From the NCBI RefSeq assembly GCF_030463565.1, contig NC_134675.1, positions 14,095,862 to 14,159,861 of the forward strand: a DNA stretch of 64,000 nucleotides, given 5' to 3'. The DNA is from Pelecanus crispus. Lineage: Eukaryota; Chordata; Aves; Pelecaniformes; Pelecanidae. Shown in pieces: positions 13,678 through 25,579 of this stretch (position 1 is its first letter; the number at the start of each line of letters is the position of its first letter). The translations under genes and the position numbers were made by a program. The notes under the pieces were generated by a model. It saw only the letters and a list, made by a program, of their open reading frames with translations, searched no databases and was not told where the DNA came from.

Positions 13678-13804
13678 ATCTATGAGGATTCCATTGTTCT
13701 TCAGTCTGTATTCAAAAGTGCACGACAGAAGATTGCCAAAGAAGAGAGTGAGGATGAAAGCAACGATGATGATGATGATGATGAAGAGGAGTCAGAGTTA
13801 GAAT
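13678..13804 (+). CDS. SMARCA2: SMARCA2 exon, end of bromodomain and acidic linker
   Basis: A 127-bp exon preceded by ACTGTAG and followed by GTAAGT. It encodes [20 protein letters not shown] (last bromodomain helix), then an acidic stretch with six consecutive Asp codons (GAT repeat) and more Glu. [11 protein letters not shown] is the SMARCA2 form; SMARCA4 differs here. It ends one base into a codon, completed by the next exon. The GAT run is a likely site of length variation. Confidence 0.93.
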
Positions 13805-15361
13805 GTAAGTTCCCTGCTGAATGCTGAGAAAGAAATACGTTTAGGGAAGAGGGGGGAATTAATTTTTCCATTTGTCCATTTGAAACTGGTTATAGGCTTT
13901 CATTTTCTACTGCTGGAAGTAGTTTCTTATAAAGTTTGCTGGTTTGGCTGCTTCCATTCAGCTTAAGTCTCTTGGCTACTCTGTTCTGGCTATATTTCTT
14001 AGAATTGTGCTGAAGACTTCAAGTGCTTTTAAGCACTGCTCAGATGGAAACAGATCTGACTTATCCTTATCTGATTGACCATGAGTACATATAGACCCTT
14101 CTTTTCCTGATCATGTCGCTTCTAAATATAAGTGCCTAGAACTAGTGACTTCCTTAATCCATAGGTGAGCAACCTTTCTGATATTATGCAACATATATGA
14201 TTAAGAAACAGAAAATGTTACTTCAGTGAGACAAAGGGAAAATGGAACTCAGATTGTTTACAAACAGGAGATGACATTCATAATTTAAGAGGCACAGCTA
14301 ATCTGCTGTGAGATGGGCCCAGGCTGGGCCAAAAATTCATCTGGGATCTAGGGCATGCTGCAGGTTAAGTTGGAGCATCTCTTTTAAGAAGTGATACTCT
14401 CGTCTCTTATTAAATTATTCTGATATAATTTATTATCTCCGTTGGTAAAAATGTATGTCTTTTATTTCCAATTTTAATTTGCTGCATCTCTGCTATTCCA
14501 CAGAATTGCCAATAGGTTCACAACACACTGATGTCAAAAAAATGACTATAGAAAGAGCCAGATCTACATATTACCTTTCAGCTCGCCTGACCAATTAAAG
14601 TTTCCTCAATAGGTACCTTCTCACATAACCTCTAAACTTGAAGTCCCTGCAAATTTGGAAACATGATATTGTGGAAAAGGAGGGATCCCTCCATTCTGCT
14701 TTCTGCCACCCAAGTGCTTCTACCCCATACTTTCTAACTACCTAGAACTGCACTTCGAAAGTATGTCTGGATAGAGAAACTAGAGTACTTTTGCCTTGAG
14801 CTACAATGCAAATATTACAAGCAGCTGTGCAGAGCATGCAACTTCAGCAGTTCATCTGGAACTGGGCACTTGTGTTCTCTTCAGTAAGCTGTCAACTCAA
14901 AAATTTCCAGTCACCTTTGCATGGAGTCTGTGTAGTTAAAAAAACCCAAAATTGTCTGTTCCTACTGAAGGCAGACATTTTTCTTTGTGCAGGCAACAAA
15001 ACCTACTTTATTTCTTAATATGCATCTTCTTGTACAAGGTTCCCTGAGTGTAGTTGCAACACTAAATGCTATCTGTAAGTGCCATGCATTCTCAAAGTGA
15101 AAGAAGGATGCACCTGATCAGTTCTCAGATTTTCCTGATAGTTTAATGCAAACTAACTCTGCAACTGTCAAGAACACAAGTAAAAGCAAATATCTCTACT
15201 TAATTCCACAATCCAGACAAAGAACAGAAAGAGGATTTTTTCAGGCTACAAGGGGAGAATTTACATGAAGACAGACTGTTTAAAAGTTGCTTAAAAGTTA
15301 TTTAGTAGGAAAATGGTATACAATAAAGGCAGATGTTACATTCACATTCCACTTTTTACAG
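13805..15361 (+). other. SMARCA2 intron
   Basis: Phase-1 intron with GTAAGT donor and TTTTTACAG acceptor. It contains no recognised repeat or RNA gene. Confidence 0.7.
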
Positions 15362-15504
15362 CAAGATCAGTGAAAGTCAAAATCAAGCTGAACAAGAAGG
15401 ATGAAAAAAGCCAAGACAAAGGCAAAGGCAAGAAGAGGCAAAGCCGAGTAAAAGCCAAGCCTGTTGTGAGTGACAATGACAGTGATGAGGATCAAGATGA
15501 AAAC
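15362..15504 (+). CDS. SMARCA2: SMARCA2 exon, basic tail segment
   Basis: A 143-bp exon flanked by a TTTTTACAG acceptor and a GTAAGT donor. After two bases that finish the split codon it encodes 47 residues: [20 protein letters not shown], a run of Lys/Gly, and [17 protein letters not shown]. The Lys-rich, then acidic, C-terminal tail is characteristic of SMARCA2 (SMARCA4 has LGRKEKAQD here). It follows the bromodomain and is thought to aid DNA or nucleosome contact. The frame is intact. Confidence 0.93.
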
Positions 15505-16135
15505 GTAAGTTTTGTTCACTGAGATTTTGGAAATGGTTGCAGTGATTTCATCTATATCCTGTCCTGTTTGCACTCAGAATTTTCACCCTTTCATGCTTAG
15601 AAACGTTAAGCATTGTTTTTAATCTGTGTCGTCATCTTGGGAGGATGGGGGAGCAGGTTCAAACTGTTAGGGTTTGCTTGTGGGATCTGGTCTTGGTGCT
15701 GGAAGACAAAAAGTCTGACACTTTTGGCACTTATTTTTTGAAGATGTTCTTTCTTTCATCAAAACTTTAAAACTCATGGTTTGTTTGCTTTCATTCCCAC
15801 CCTAGAAACACTTGGTTTTAATTTCTCGTAGGTGTTTCTATTAATGCAACAAATGAAGACAGATCTTTCCAGACATTTTTAAAATACTTGGGTAGACAGA
15901 AAGGAGCTAGTGTTTCCTGACTCTGTGCCTTTTCTTCTCTAAAGAGGCCCACAGCAATTTAACTGGAATGAAATGTCATGAAAGGAAAATAGTAAATAAC
16001 ATATTACTTTTCTTATGGCTATCTTGATTTGTCAGTTTAACTGTAATTTTTCTTTTTTTCTTTAACAAAATCCATAGAATACTTGGCAAAGAATTTCTGA
16101 CTTTTCTTGTGTCTCTTACCTCTAGGACCAGTCAG
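15505..16135 (+). other. Last SMARCA2 intron
   Basis: Phase-0 intron from GTAAGT to CTTACCTCTAG. No feature was recognised in it. Confidence 0.7.
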
Positions 16136-16161
16136 AAGCAAGCGGAAGTGATGATGAGTAA
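16136..16161 (+). CDS. SMARCA2: SMARCA2 terminal coding exon
   Basis: After a TTACCTCTAG acceptor the exon encodes DQSEASGSDDE and stops with TAA at 16159-16161. The SEGSG/DDE-type acidic end is the conserved SMARCA2 C-terminus. Its presence in frame with the four upstream exons shows that the 3' coding part of this gene copy has no disabling mutation. Confidence 0.92.
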
Positions 16162-16310
16162 TTCACAGAGTTTATTTCCTTGGCAGAACTGACCCCATCC
16201 CCTTCCCTTCTCTCATTTTACAACCACTGAATTCATTTTGTCAAACAGATATTGGGTTGTATTCTCATCCTCTATAAACTAGCTCTAGGACAGTGCCTGA
16301 CAAACATATG

Positions 16311-16915
16311 ATAGAATCATAGAAGATTCATAGAATCATTTAGGTTGGAAAAGACCTTTAAATCATCCAGTCCAACCATTAACCTAATACTACCAAGTCC
16401 ACCACTAAACCAATTAAGGGTAGAGTAAGAATTTCATGTTTCCTGGCTTGGTGGATGGATTATTTTTAATAAAAGTAAACACTAGGAATCATTAAGATTG
16501 GAAAGGACCTCTAAGATCATCAGTCCAACCATCAACCCAACACCACCATGCCCACTAAACCATGTCCCAAAGTGCCACATCTACCCATTTTTTGAACACT
16601 TCCAGGGATGGTGACTCCACCACCTCTCTGGGCAGCCTGTTCCAATGCTTGACTACCCTTTCTGTGAAGAAATTTTTCCTAATATCCAATCTAAACCTCC
16701 CCTGGCGCAGCTTGAGCCCATTTCCTTTTGTCCTATCGCTAGCTACTTGGTAGAAGAGACCAACACCCACCTCAGTACAACCTCCTTTCTTGTAGTGAAT
16801 CATAGAATAGAATCATAGAATTGTTTAGGTTGGAAAACACCTTTAAGATCATCCAGTCCAACCAAAACTGGACACAGTATTCCAGGTGCAGCCTCACCAG
16901 TGCCGAGTACAGGTA
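16311..16915 (-). mobile_element. Cluster of three CR1 3'-end fragments in the SMARCA2 3'UTR
   Basis: Three separate minus-strand starts are visible, each with an ATAGAATCAT-type tail and TTGGAAAG..ACC(T)..ATCATCCAGTCCAACCA: about 16311-16425, 16479-16797 and 16798-16915. The middle one encodes the end of CR1 ORF2 ([20 protein letters not shown] on the minus strand). Between the first two lies about 50 bp of unique sequence. Confidence 0.85.
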
Positions 16916-17627
16916 TCAGTTTAAAAAAGGAAAAAAGTAACATACTGTGACCAAATGGGCCTCAAAGATTTTTTTAAAAATCTCCAATACAACAAAAAAG
17001 CTTTTGATGAAAAAATGTGCATTGATAGTATATTTCTCTGGGTTGGGTTTCCTTGGTAATGGTTTCATCGTGCCTGGTTTTATCATTTGATGTTTTCAGT
17101 GTCATCAGAAAGACAAAAGAAAAAGTCTTTTATAGCATTGATAACCAGGAGAAGCCATAAAAAGCCACTGGTTGTTTTATTTTTCATCAGGCAGTTTTCT
17201 GCTCTATTGTTTTTTTACACTGTGGTGAATATATGCAACTTTGTTTAACAGCTTATAAATGTACAGTAGTTAGCCTTCACCTCATCTTGTCCTGTATACA
17301 TTTTTTCACTTTATGCTTGATGATCTTCAGAAAAATGCTTTTTTGAATTGTAGCAAATTTATGTGTACTGTAAACTTTGCTAAACTTTTCTCCTCTTGAT
17401 TAAAAACAATGGGTTGAAAAATGTTTTAGAATATTGCAATCTATATAGTGTAATGAATGGCTTCTTTCATCAAACTGATCTTCTATGTTACCAGTGTGAA
17501 TTCTCACTTTTTCCCTAAAGTGTACTTAATCTTTGCTTTCTTTGCACAATGTCTTTGGTTGCAAGTCATAAGCCTGAGGCAAATAAAATTCCAGTAATTT
17601 TGAAGAATGTTGTATTGGTGCTTTCCT

Positions 17628-17654
17628 AATAAAGGGATATTTTATCTCAATAAA
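17628..17654 (+). terminator. Candidate SMARCA2 polyadenylation signals
   Basis: Two AATAAA hexamers lie 21 bases apart (17628-17633 and 17649-17654), and a third is at 17582-17587. Being the last such cluster before apparently intergenic sequence, they are the best candidates for the main 3' end. Confidence 0.6.
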
Positions 17655-17670
17655 CACAGCCTTGTGTTAT

Positions 17671-18473
17671 GAATTCCACAAAAATCATATTTACTATAGT
17701 GACAAGAGTGCCTCTTGTGGAGAGACCCAATGTGCTCTGCTCTAAACAGTTAACATAAGAGCTTGTCTGAATTCCATAGGAACATCCTCAAAGAGAGATA
17801 CAAGACAAGTGACAGCTATTAAAAGATACCTTGAAATGGAAGCATAATTCCAGTCCCCAACTAGAATTCAAGTGATTAATCAATAAAACAAACATCTTTG
17901 TTCCTTTTTATTTTTTTTAGGAAATGTTTTTGTCATATGTTTTAGTGGGAGTGAATACAATTAGGTATGTAGGCAGTCACACCATCTATAAATTAGTTTA
18001 TTTTCGTCATTACAAAGAATCAGATAGTACTTTCCAGGACTGAGATGCACTAAGATGTGGTAACGTAAAGAGACTACAAGTATGTAATATCTACACTTAA
18101 TATTGCTGTTACTTCCTGTAGAAACCCAAACTCCTCACATTCTAAATATACGATCAATATAAAATTTTTACACCTAGAACATTTCTTAAACTGAAGATTT
18201 CTGAGTTAAATGAACCATTTGTTTCTCAGTATGTATCCTCACTGTTAAGGATGTTATGGGAGCTGTCAAACCTAGAGGACTCCCAGACTTGTGAATTCTT
18301 CTGTCCTGGCCACTGAAGTCCAGCTGGGTGGACTCTAAGAACCACTCTAAGATGCCGCTGCTGCTGTCCACATTTACAGGTTTGGCCAGTAGTGAAGCTG
18401 AGCATGTATTCCACAGAGACACATGCACAGACATGGGCTACTAACACAGGTGGCCACACAGAGTATAACAGAC
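17671..18473. other. Intergenic sequence, nothing recognised
   Basis: Unique, mixed-composition DNA between the SMARCA2 3' end and CR1-c. Open frames on the minus strand around 18186-18459 have no recognisable similarity. Confidence 0.5.
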
Positions 18474-19115
18474 AGAATCATAGAATATCTCGAGTTGGAA
18501 GGGACCCATAAGGACCGTCGAGTCCAACTCCCTGCTCCTCGCAGGACTACCTAACACTAAACCATATGACTAAGAGCGTTGTCCAGACGCTCCTTGAACT
18601 CAGACAGGCTTGGTGCTGTGACCACTTCCCTGGGGAGCCTGTTCCAGTGATCAACCACCCTCTCAGTGAAGAACCTTTTCCTAAGGTCCAATCTGAACTT
18701 CCCTGACACAGCTTCGTACCATTTCCTCGTGTCCTGTCACTGGTCACCAGAGAGACGAGATCAGCGCCTCCCCCTCTGCTGCCCCCCTTGAGGAAATTTG
18801 TAGACTGCAATGAGGTCACCCTTCAGCCTTCTCTTCTCCAAGCTGAACAACCAAGTGACCTCAGCCGCTCCTCGTAAGTCTCACCCTTGAGACCTTTCAC
18901 TATCTTGGTCGCCCTGCTCCAGACACACTCTAATAGTTTGATGTCCTTCTTATATTGAGGCACCCAAAACTGCACACAGTACTCGAGGTGGGGTCACATC
19001 AGCGCAGTGTAGAGTGGGACAATCACCTCCCTCGACTGGCTAGCTATGCTGTGCTTGATGCACCCCAGGACACGGTTGGGCCTTTTGGCTGCCAGGGCAC
19101 ACTGTTGACTCATAT

Positions 19116-20040
19116 TCAACTTGCCATCAACCCAACCCCCCCCCCCAGATCTCTTTCTGCGGGGTTGCTCTCCAGCCTCTCATCCCCCAATTTGTATGTA
19201 TAACCAGGATTACCCCATCCCAGGTGGAGAATCTGGCGCTTGCTCTTGTTAAATTTCATACAGTTGGTGATTGCCCAGCTCTCTAGGCTATCCAGATCTC
19301 TCTGTAAGGCCTCTCTACCCTCGAGGGAGTCCACAGCTCCTCCTAGTTTAGTATCATTGGCAAACTTACTTAATGTACATTTGACTCCCGCGTCCAGATC
19401 ATTTATAAAAACATTAAAGAGCGCTGGCCCTAAAATTGAGCCCTGGGGAAGCCACTGGTGACTGGCCGCCAGCCTGATGTAACCCCATTTACTATAACTC
19501 TTTGAGCCCGACCTGTCAGCCAATTGCTCACTCAACATATTATGGACTTGTCTAGCTGTATGCTGGACGTTTTGTCCAGAAGGATACTGTGAGAGACAGT
19601 ATCAAAAGCTTTGCTAAAATCCCAAAAAACCCCACATCTACTGGCTTCCCTTGGTCAACTAGATGGGTGACCTTGTCATAAAAGGAAATTAAGTTAGTTA
19701 AGAAGGACTTTCCCCTTGTGAACCCGTGTTGGCTATGACCAATGACTGCATTGTCTCTCAAGCGTTTTTCAGTAACTCCCAGAAAAAGCTTCTCCATAAT
19801 TTTACCAGGCACTGAAGTGAGACTGACAGGCCTGTAATTACCAGGGTCTTCCTTCTTACCCTTCTTTAAAATTGGGACAACATTTGCTGGCTTCCAGTCG
19901 ACTGGGACCTCTCCAGACTCCCAAGACCATTGAAAAATAATGGAAAGATGTCCCACGATAACATCGGCCAGCTCTTTCAGCACCCTGGGATGAATCCCAT
20001 CAGGCCCCAGAGACTTATGTGCATCCAGCTGGAGCAGCAA
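19116..20040 (-). pseudogene. CR1-c reverse transcriptase (broken, FAND active site)
   Basis: Open stretches 19552-20040 and 19116-19538 hold [50 protein letters not shown] and [12 protein letters not shown]. The second catalytic Asp of the palm motif is Asn. There is a frameshift between the two pieces around 19540-19610. The element is not able to encode a working RT. Confidence 0.85.
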
Positions 20041-20217
20041 GTCTCAAACAACTTCAGAGTTGGCTGGGAGTTTATCATCACCCCAGTCACGGTCTTCCAA
20101 CACAGGGCTCCGGGGGTCCCAGGGCCCATCATCAGTGTTGAAGACGGAGGCGAAGAAGCCATTAAATGTCTCCGCTTTGTCTACATCCCTATTTGTGAGA
20201 TGACTGACCCCATCAAG

Positions 20218-21399
20218 CTATGGACCAATGTTATCTCCGATTCTCCTTTTGCTATTAACGTATTTTAAAAAGCCCTTTTTGTTGTCCTTCACAGTGCTGG
20301 CCAGCTTGAACTCTAATCGAGCTTTGGCCACATGAATTTTCTCCCTACAGTGGCGAACGGCATCTCTGTAGTCCTCCTTTGTAGCCTGTCCTTGCTGCCA
20401 ATGTCCGTACACTTTCCTTTTCTGCCTAAGTTCTAGAAGATCCCTGCTCAGCCAAGCTGGTCTTCTGCCCCGCTTGCTTGACTTCTGACACTTTGGAATT
20501 GCCTGCTCCTGCACTCTTAAGAGATGGCTCTTAAAAAGTGACCAGCATTCATGGACCCCAATACCTTCAAAAGCAGATTCCCAGGGGACCTTACTAACTA
20601 GCTCCTTCAGCAGCCCGAAGTCTGCTCTCCCCATATCCAGGGTTGAAGTTTTGCTGGCAGTTTTTCTCCTATCGCCAGCAATTTGAAACTCAACTACTTC
20701 GTGGTCACTGTGACCAAGACAGCCACCAATCACCACTTTGCCCACAAGTCCCTCTCTGTTTACAAACAACAAATCTAGGAGGGCACCTTTCCTAGTCGGC
20801 TTCCTTAGTACCTGCACCAAGAAGTTATCTTCAATGCGCTTCAGGAATTTCCTGGACCTGTTTGTGTCTGCTGTATGATATTCCCAGTTGACGTCTGGGA
20901 AGTTAAAATCACCCATAAGGACAAGGGCAGCTGATCTAGAGATATCCCTTAATTCCTTGTAGAATAATTCATCGATGTCATCGTCCTGGCTGGGTGGTCA
21001 ACAGTAGACTCCCACAACAACATCCGCTTTATTTGTTTTCCCCTTAATCCTTACCCAGAGGCTCTCATCTGTGTCATTGCCAACTGCAAGTGCCATACAG
21101 TCCAACCCCTCCTTTACATACAGCACCACCCCCCCGCCTCGCCTGCCCTGCCTATCCCTCCTGAAGACCCTATAACCGGCCATCATGGCACTCCAGTCGT
21201 AGGACTCATCCCACCAGGTTTTGCTTATGCCAATGATGTCGTAGCTCTGGGACTGGGCCAAAGGTTCTAGCTTCTCTTGTTTATTCCTCATGCTGCGTGC
21301 ATTAGTATAGAGACATTTCAAATGTGCTCCAGTGTACTCAGCACATCGTGGAGCAGGCCAAAGGACCTCGCTAGCACACTGTCCCGCAAACATTGGCAT
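20218..21399 (-). pseudogene. CR1-c endonuclease domain (two pieces)
   Basis: The piece 20998-21399 contains YTNARSMRNKQEKLE, ISKTWWDESYDW (Glu of the usual TETWW is Lys here) and VVGVYC, where a stop cuts the frame. The piece 20218-20916 begins MGDFNFPDVNWEYH and contains GHSDHEVVEF, the Asp-His catalytic block. Order and spacing are those of a CR1 APE-type endonuclease. Confidence 0.85.
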
Positions 21400-21918
21400 G
21401 CCATCCCATGGCTTATCACTAGCGAGCCTGGTTTTATCCCCTTTTCCCCTTCAAATGTAGTTTAAAGCTCTTTCTATGCCCTGCTAACTCCTGCGCAAAG
21501 ATCCTTTTCCCCCTTTGAGACAGGTGTACCCTGTCTGTTGCCAGCAGGCCTGGTATTGTGTAGACTGACCCATGATCAAAAAAACCCCAAAATTCTGCCG
21601 GTGGCACCAGTCACGGAGCCAGGTATTGATCAGCTAGGTCTTTCTGTTTCTTCCAACAACATTCCCTGCGACTGGAAGGATAGAGGAAAACACTACTTGT
21701 GCTCCTGATCCCTTAACCAGTCATCCCAAGGCCCTGAAGTCTCTTTTGATCACCCTTGGACTTCTTACTGCAACTTTGTCGCTGCCTACATGAAAAAGCA
21801 ATAATGGATAATAATCCAAGAGCCGCACCAGGGTAGGAAGTTTTCTCGTAACATCTTTAACCCGGTCCCCAGGGAGGCTGCAGACTTCCCTAAGAAGTGG
21901 GTCTGGTGAAGATCCGTC

Positions 21919-23309
21919 TTTTTGACAAAAAGTTATTTCATAAAATCAAAAACATTCATTGGCAAAATAAACCAAAACTCTAGGATTCAACTGAAAACAT
22001 AAATGTTGAAGAGCTATGGTGCCCATTTTTAACATGATCAGGCTCCATAATGCTCAGTTCCTCTCTCCAAATACAGCAACTATTTTGAAAGTACATGGCA
22101 TTTTAAATTTCATAACAGGACAGGTAAATCAAAGCTACAAACTTTAGTTTGGTTCCCACATAAAAACCTTAAAACATTTACTGAATCTGTGTTACAGTAT
22201 ATTGTAAACCTACAGTTAAGGGTTTTACACAACAATAAATGTTTCATACTCACTAAAATGGAGATGGAGTAGAATGCAGTATATAGTACCTCAAAATTAA
22301 CTTTCTAGTCTTTTATTTTCAAAATAATCAAAAGAAGCCTGCATCTATATCTATACATCCCATTTTCCCTCCATTGGTAAGATTTCTACACTTCAGGAAA
22401 AAAGTATGATTACCACTTCAGCTCTCACTAAATACTCATGCAATTTGTAATTCAAACATGAAATAAGTAAAGCAGTTGGAAAAGTGATAGTGTTCTCACA
22501 CAGTGTTCTGGTGGCATAAGCTCTGCAACTGTTGATTCCCCTCCCCACCAATATTTCATACATTCAATATTTGGAAAAAGCTAGCTGTTCTTTTTTTAAA
22601 AAACAAACTCATTACATATTTTGTGGGCGTGCATATACTTGAATGCGTGTGTGTATGGGAAGAAATGAAAAAAATAAGAAGTGGAGGGGAACAGAAGAAA
22701 TTTGAGAGTTAAAAAAAAAAACCACCAACCCTAACAACAATGAAAAAATCACATGCTTATGCCTTCATTAAGTAAACTATTAAAAAATGCCCCCAAAATC
22801 CTGCAAAAGAATACGAGAAGTCCAAAATATTTGGATTCTGAACTAGTGAAACTCTCTCTCTTCCTCTCAATGTATGTGCATTTACTATCATCTTGAATTA
22901 CTCAATAATATTTTTTCCTTCAATTTTATCATATTTTTCTCTAAACCAGAAATATGCAGAGCTAGAAGAGAAAGCATGTGCAATTTTTAATGTAGTCTAG
23001 TAAAAAATGCAAGTGAAAATTGTGAGAAGTATACAACAAATAATACTGATGCAACATCTCACATGTTAAGCTAAGTTCTAACTGATGACATCTTTGGTAC
23101 CCTCTTTGGGAGCATTCCTAGAATGCATTTTCAGAGAGGTTCCAATCCTACAAAAAGGCATGTTTGTAACGGAATGATAGGGAGCAGCAACATTGCTTTT
23201 AATATATGTCACACTGGAAAGAATTGTATGAACATGTGAAGTAATAGTATAAATCAAACCTGTATCACAGTGAATATAAAAAATTTATTAGCTTTGTATA
23301 TAGCTGGAG
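21919..23309. other. AT-rich intergenic sequence, nothing recognised
   Basis: About 1.4 kb of AT-rich unique DNA. It contains a short TG/CG-alternating stretch around 22625-22660 and an A run at 22712-22721. No exon, LTR or RNA gene was found. Confidence 0.5.
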
Positions 23310-23830
23310 ACTGTCTAGTCCAACACCCCTCCACATCCCTCAAACAGGGTCAACTAGAGCAGGTTCCTCAGGGCCATGTCCAGTTGGGTTTTTAATATCT
23401 CCAAGGACAGAGACTCTACAACCTCTCTGGGCAACCTGTTCTAGTGTTTGACCACCCTCACAGTAAAAAAGAGGGTTTCTTTCTTATTTTTAAACAGAAT
23501 TTCCTGTATTCTTGTTTGTGCCCATTGCCTGTTGTGCTGTCACTGAGAAGAGTCTGGCTCCATTTTCTTTACTTCCTCCCATCAGGTATTTAGACATGTT
23601 GATAAGATATCCCCCCCGCAGCCTTCTCTTCTCCAGGCTAAACAATCCCAGCTCTCTCAGCCTCTTCCTTATGTCAGATGCTCCAATCCCTTAATTATCT
23701 TAGTGGCCCTTTATTGGACTCGCTCTAGTATGTCCATTTCTTTCTTGTGGTTGGAAGCCCAGAACTGGACACAGTACTCCAGATGTGGTCTCATCAGTGC
23801 TGAGTAGATACTTGGTATAGGCTCAGTTGA
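23310..23830 (-). mobile_element. CR1 3'-end fragment (older)
   Basis: The minus-strand consensus blocks GTCTAGTCCAACACCCC, AGACTCTACAACCTCTCTGG and CAACCTGTTC are present, followed by the end of ORF2 (GEARLFSTR.. homologue) as far as CAGTACTCCAGATGTGGTC. Divergence and lost frames mark it as an older copy. Confidence 0.8.
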
Positions 23831-24000
23831 CCCTTGACGGAGTTTGTTCCTCCTCAATTGTTCCCCCTCAATTGTTCCCAGGGCACTTTACCTGTTCTGT
23901 AATTGCAGGTCTGCAGGCAGAGAAGGAGTCTTCCTTCTGTTGCCAGAAGTCACACGCTTCAGGTCTTTCCTGACATGGGAGTCTCTGTCTACTGGTCACA

Positions 24001-24130
24001 GGATCACATGATAATTTGGGTCGGAAGGGTCCTCAGTAGGTCATCTAGTCCAACCTCCTCCTCAAAGCAGGGTCAGCTATGAGATTGGACCAGGTTGCTC
24101 AGGGCTTTATGCTCCTCTGAGCACAGCCTC
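24001..24130 (-). mobile_element. Short CR1 3'-end fragment
   Basis: ATCACATGATAATTTGGGTC, then GGAAGGGTCCTCAGTAGGTC and TCTAGTCCAACCTCCTCCTC are the CR1 3'UTR signature on the minus strand. Only about 130 bp remain. Confidence 0.75.
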
Positions 24131-24730
24131 TAAATGTACCTCCTTTGCATCATTTGCAAGCTTTTGCCTCTGCAGGGTCTCTGAAGACCATCTCCTGCCC
24201 ATCCTCCCACAAGCTACACAGCTGTATTGGGAGCCTTGCGGAAGACATTGTGTTCGAGGAGTTAGGGATCTTGAACAGGCTGTCTGCTCTATTGGGGCTC
24301 GTACTTGGGGCTTGAGAAGCCCGTACGTTATTAATATAATCTGTAACTATAATCTGTAAAATCTCTAACTGATAAATATATCTTTGGTAAAGGTAAACTG
24401 TATGTGGATCAAAGGGTGGAATGTAGAGATCCTGACCAAGAAATCGTTGCACATTTAGGAGTTAGTGATGCACATAACAGTTAACCTGAGTAGGCCCAGG
24501 CCTGTGCTGCACATACAACTTGGCTTTCAGGCCTGCGTTGTGCTGCACAACTTCCTTGGCCACAGGATAAACTCAGCCAGCTCATTGTAACAGAGGAGCC
24601 TGCAGGCAGCTCCCACTTGGTACCGGCGACTACGCCACCTGCATGGCCTCGCCTTTATCTAACAGTGCAGCAACAAGTTCTCATGAGAATATCCTTTAGG
24701 AATAGAGTTGTTTTCTTGTAAGGAAATTAT
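24131..24730. other. Unclassified block, possibly a decayed LTR-type element
   Basis: The composition differs from the AT-rich flanks: moderate GC, with a short near-repeat (CCTGTGCTGCACATACAACTT and CTGCGTTGTGCTGCACAACTT, 24512-24553) and GGTACCGGCGACTACGCC. A 100-codon minus-strand open frame at 24150-24452 has no similarity I recognise. I could not assign it. Confidence 0.3.
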
Positions 24731-25579
24731 ATAGAATCATAGAATCATAGAATGCTTTGGGTTGGAAGGGACCTTTAGAGATCATCTAGCCCAACCCCCC
24801 TGCAGTGAGCAAGGACAGCTTTAACTAGATCAGCTTGCTCAGAGCCCCATCCAACCTGACCTTGAATGCTTCTAGGGATGGGGCCTCAACTACCTCTCTG
24901 GGCAACCTGTTCCAGTGCTTCACCACCCTCACTGTAAAAAATTTCTTCCTTATATCCAGTCTAAATCTACCCTCCTTTAGTTTAAATCCATTACTCCTTG
25001 TCTTGTCACAACAGGCCTTGCTAAAAAAGATTGCCCCCATCCTTCCTATAGGCCCCCTTTAAGTACTGGAAGGCCGCAATAAGGTCTCCTCACAGCCTTC
25101 TCTTCTCCAGGCTGAACAACCCCAACTCTCTCAGCCTGGCCTCATAGGAGAGGTGCTCCAGCCCTCGGATCATTTTGGTGGCCCTCCTCTGGACCTGCTC
25201 CAACAGGTCCATGTCCTTCTTGTGCTGAGGGCTCCAGAGCTGGATGCAGTACTCCAGGTGAGGTCTCACCAGAGCAGAGTAGAGGGGCAGAATCACCTCC
25301 CTCGACCGGCTGGCCATGCTTCTTTTGATGCAGCCCAGGATTCGGTTGGCTTTCTGGGCTGCAAGCGCACATTGCCGGCTCATGTCCAGCTTTTCATCTA
25401 CCAGTACCCCCAAGTCCTTCTCCGCAGGGCTGCTCTCAATCTCTTCATCCCCCAGCCTGTATTGATATCGGGGGGTTGCCCCGTCCCAGGTGCAGGACCT
25501 TGCACTTGGCCTCCTTGAACATCATGAGGTTCACACAGGCCCACCTCTCCAGCTTATCCAGGTCTCTCTGGATGACATC

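Larger units (their letters stand above)
16162..17670 (+). other. SMARCA2: SMARCA2 3' untranslated region
   Basis: The sequence continues from the stop codon through three candidate poly(A) signals AATAAA at 17582-17587, 17628-17633 and 17649-17654. The exact cleavage point is not visible, so the end is approximate. The region 16311-16915 consists mostly of CR1 3' fragments, and the rest is T/A-rich and probably native UTR. Confidence 0.7.
18474..21918 (-). mobile_element. CR1 LINE (CR1-c), long, degraded
   Basis: The minus-strand element has its 3' tail (AGAATCATAGAATATC) at the low-coordinate end. Open pieces upstream cover the ORF2 C-terminus, the RT (19116-20040), the endonuclease (20218-21399) and the esterase-like end of ORF1 (about 21440-21918). 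The RT catalytic box reads FAND rather than FADD, and several stops and frameshifts separate the pieces. It belongs to a different CR1 subfamily from CR1-a and CR1-b and resembles CR1-d and CR1-e more. The 5' border is estimated from loss of similarity. Confidence 0.88.
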
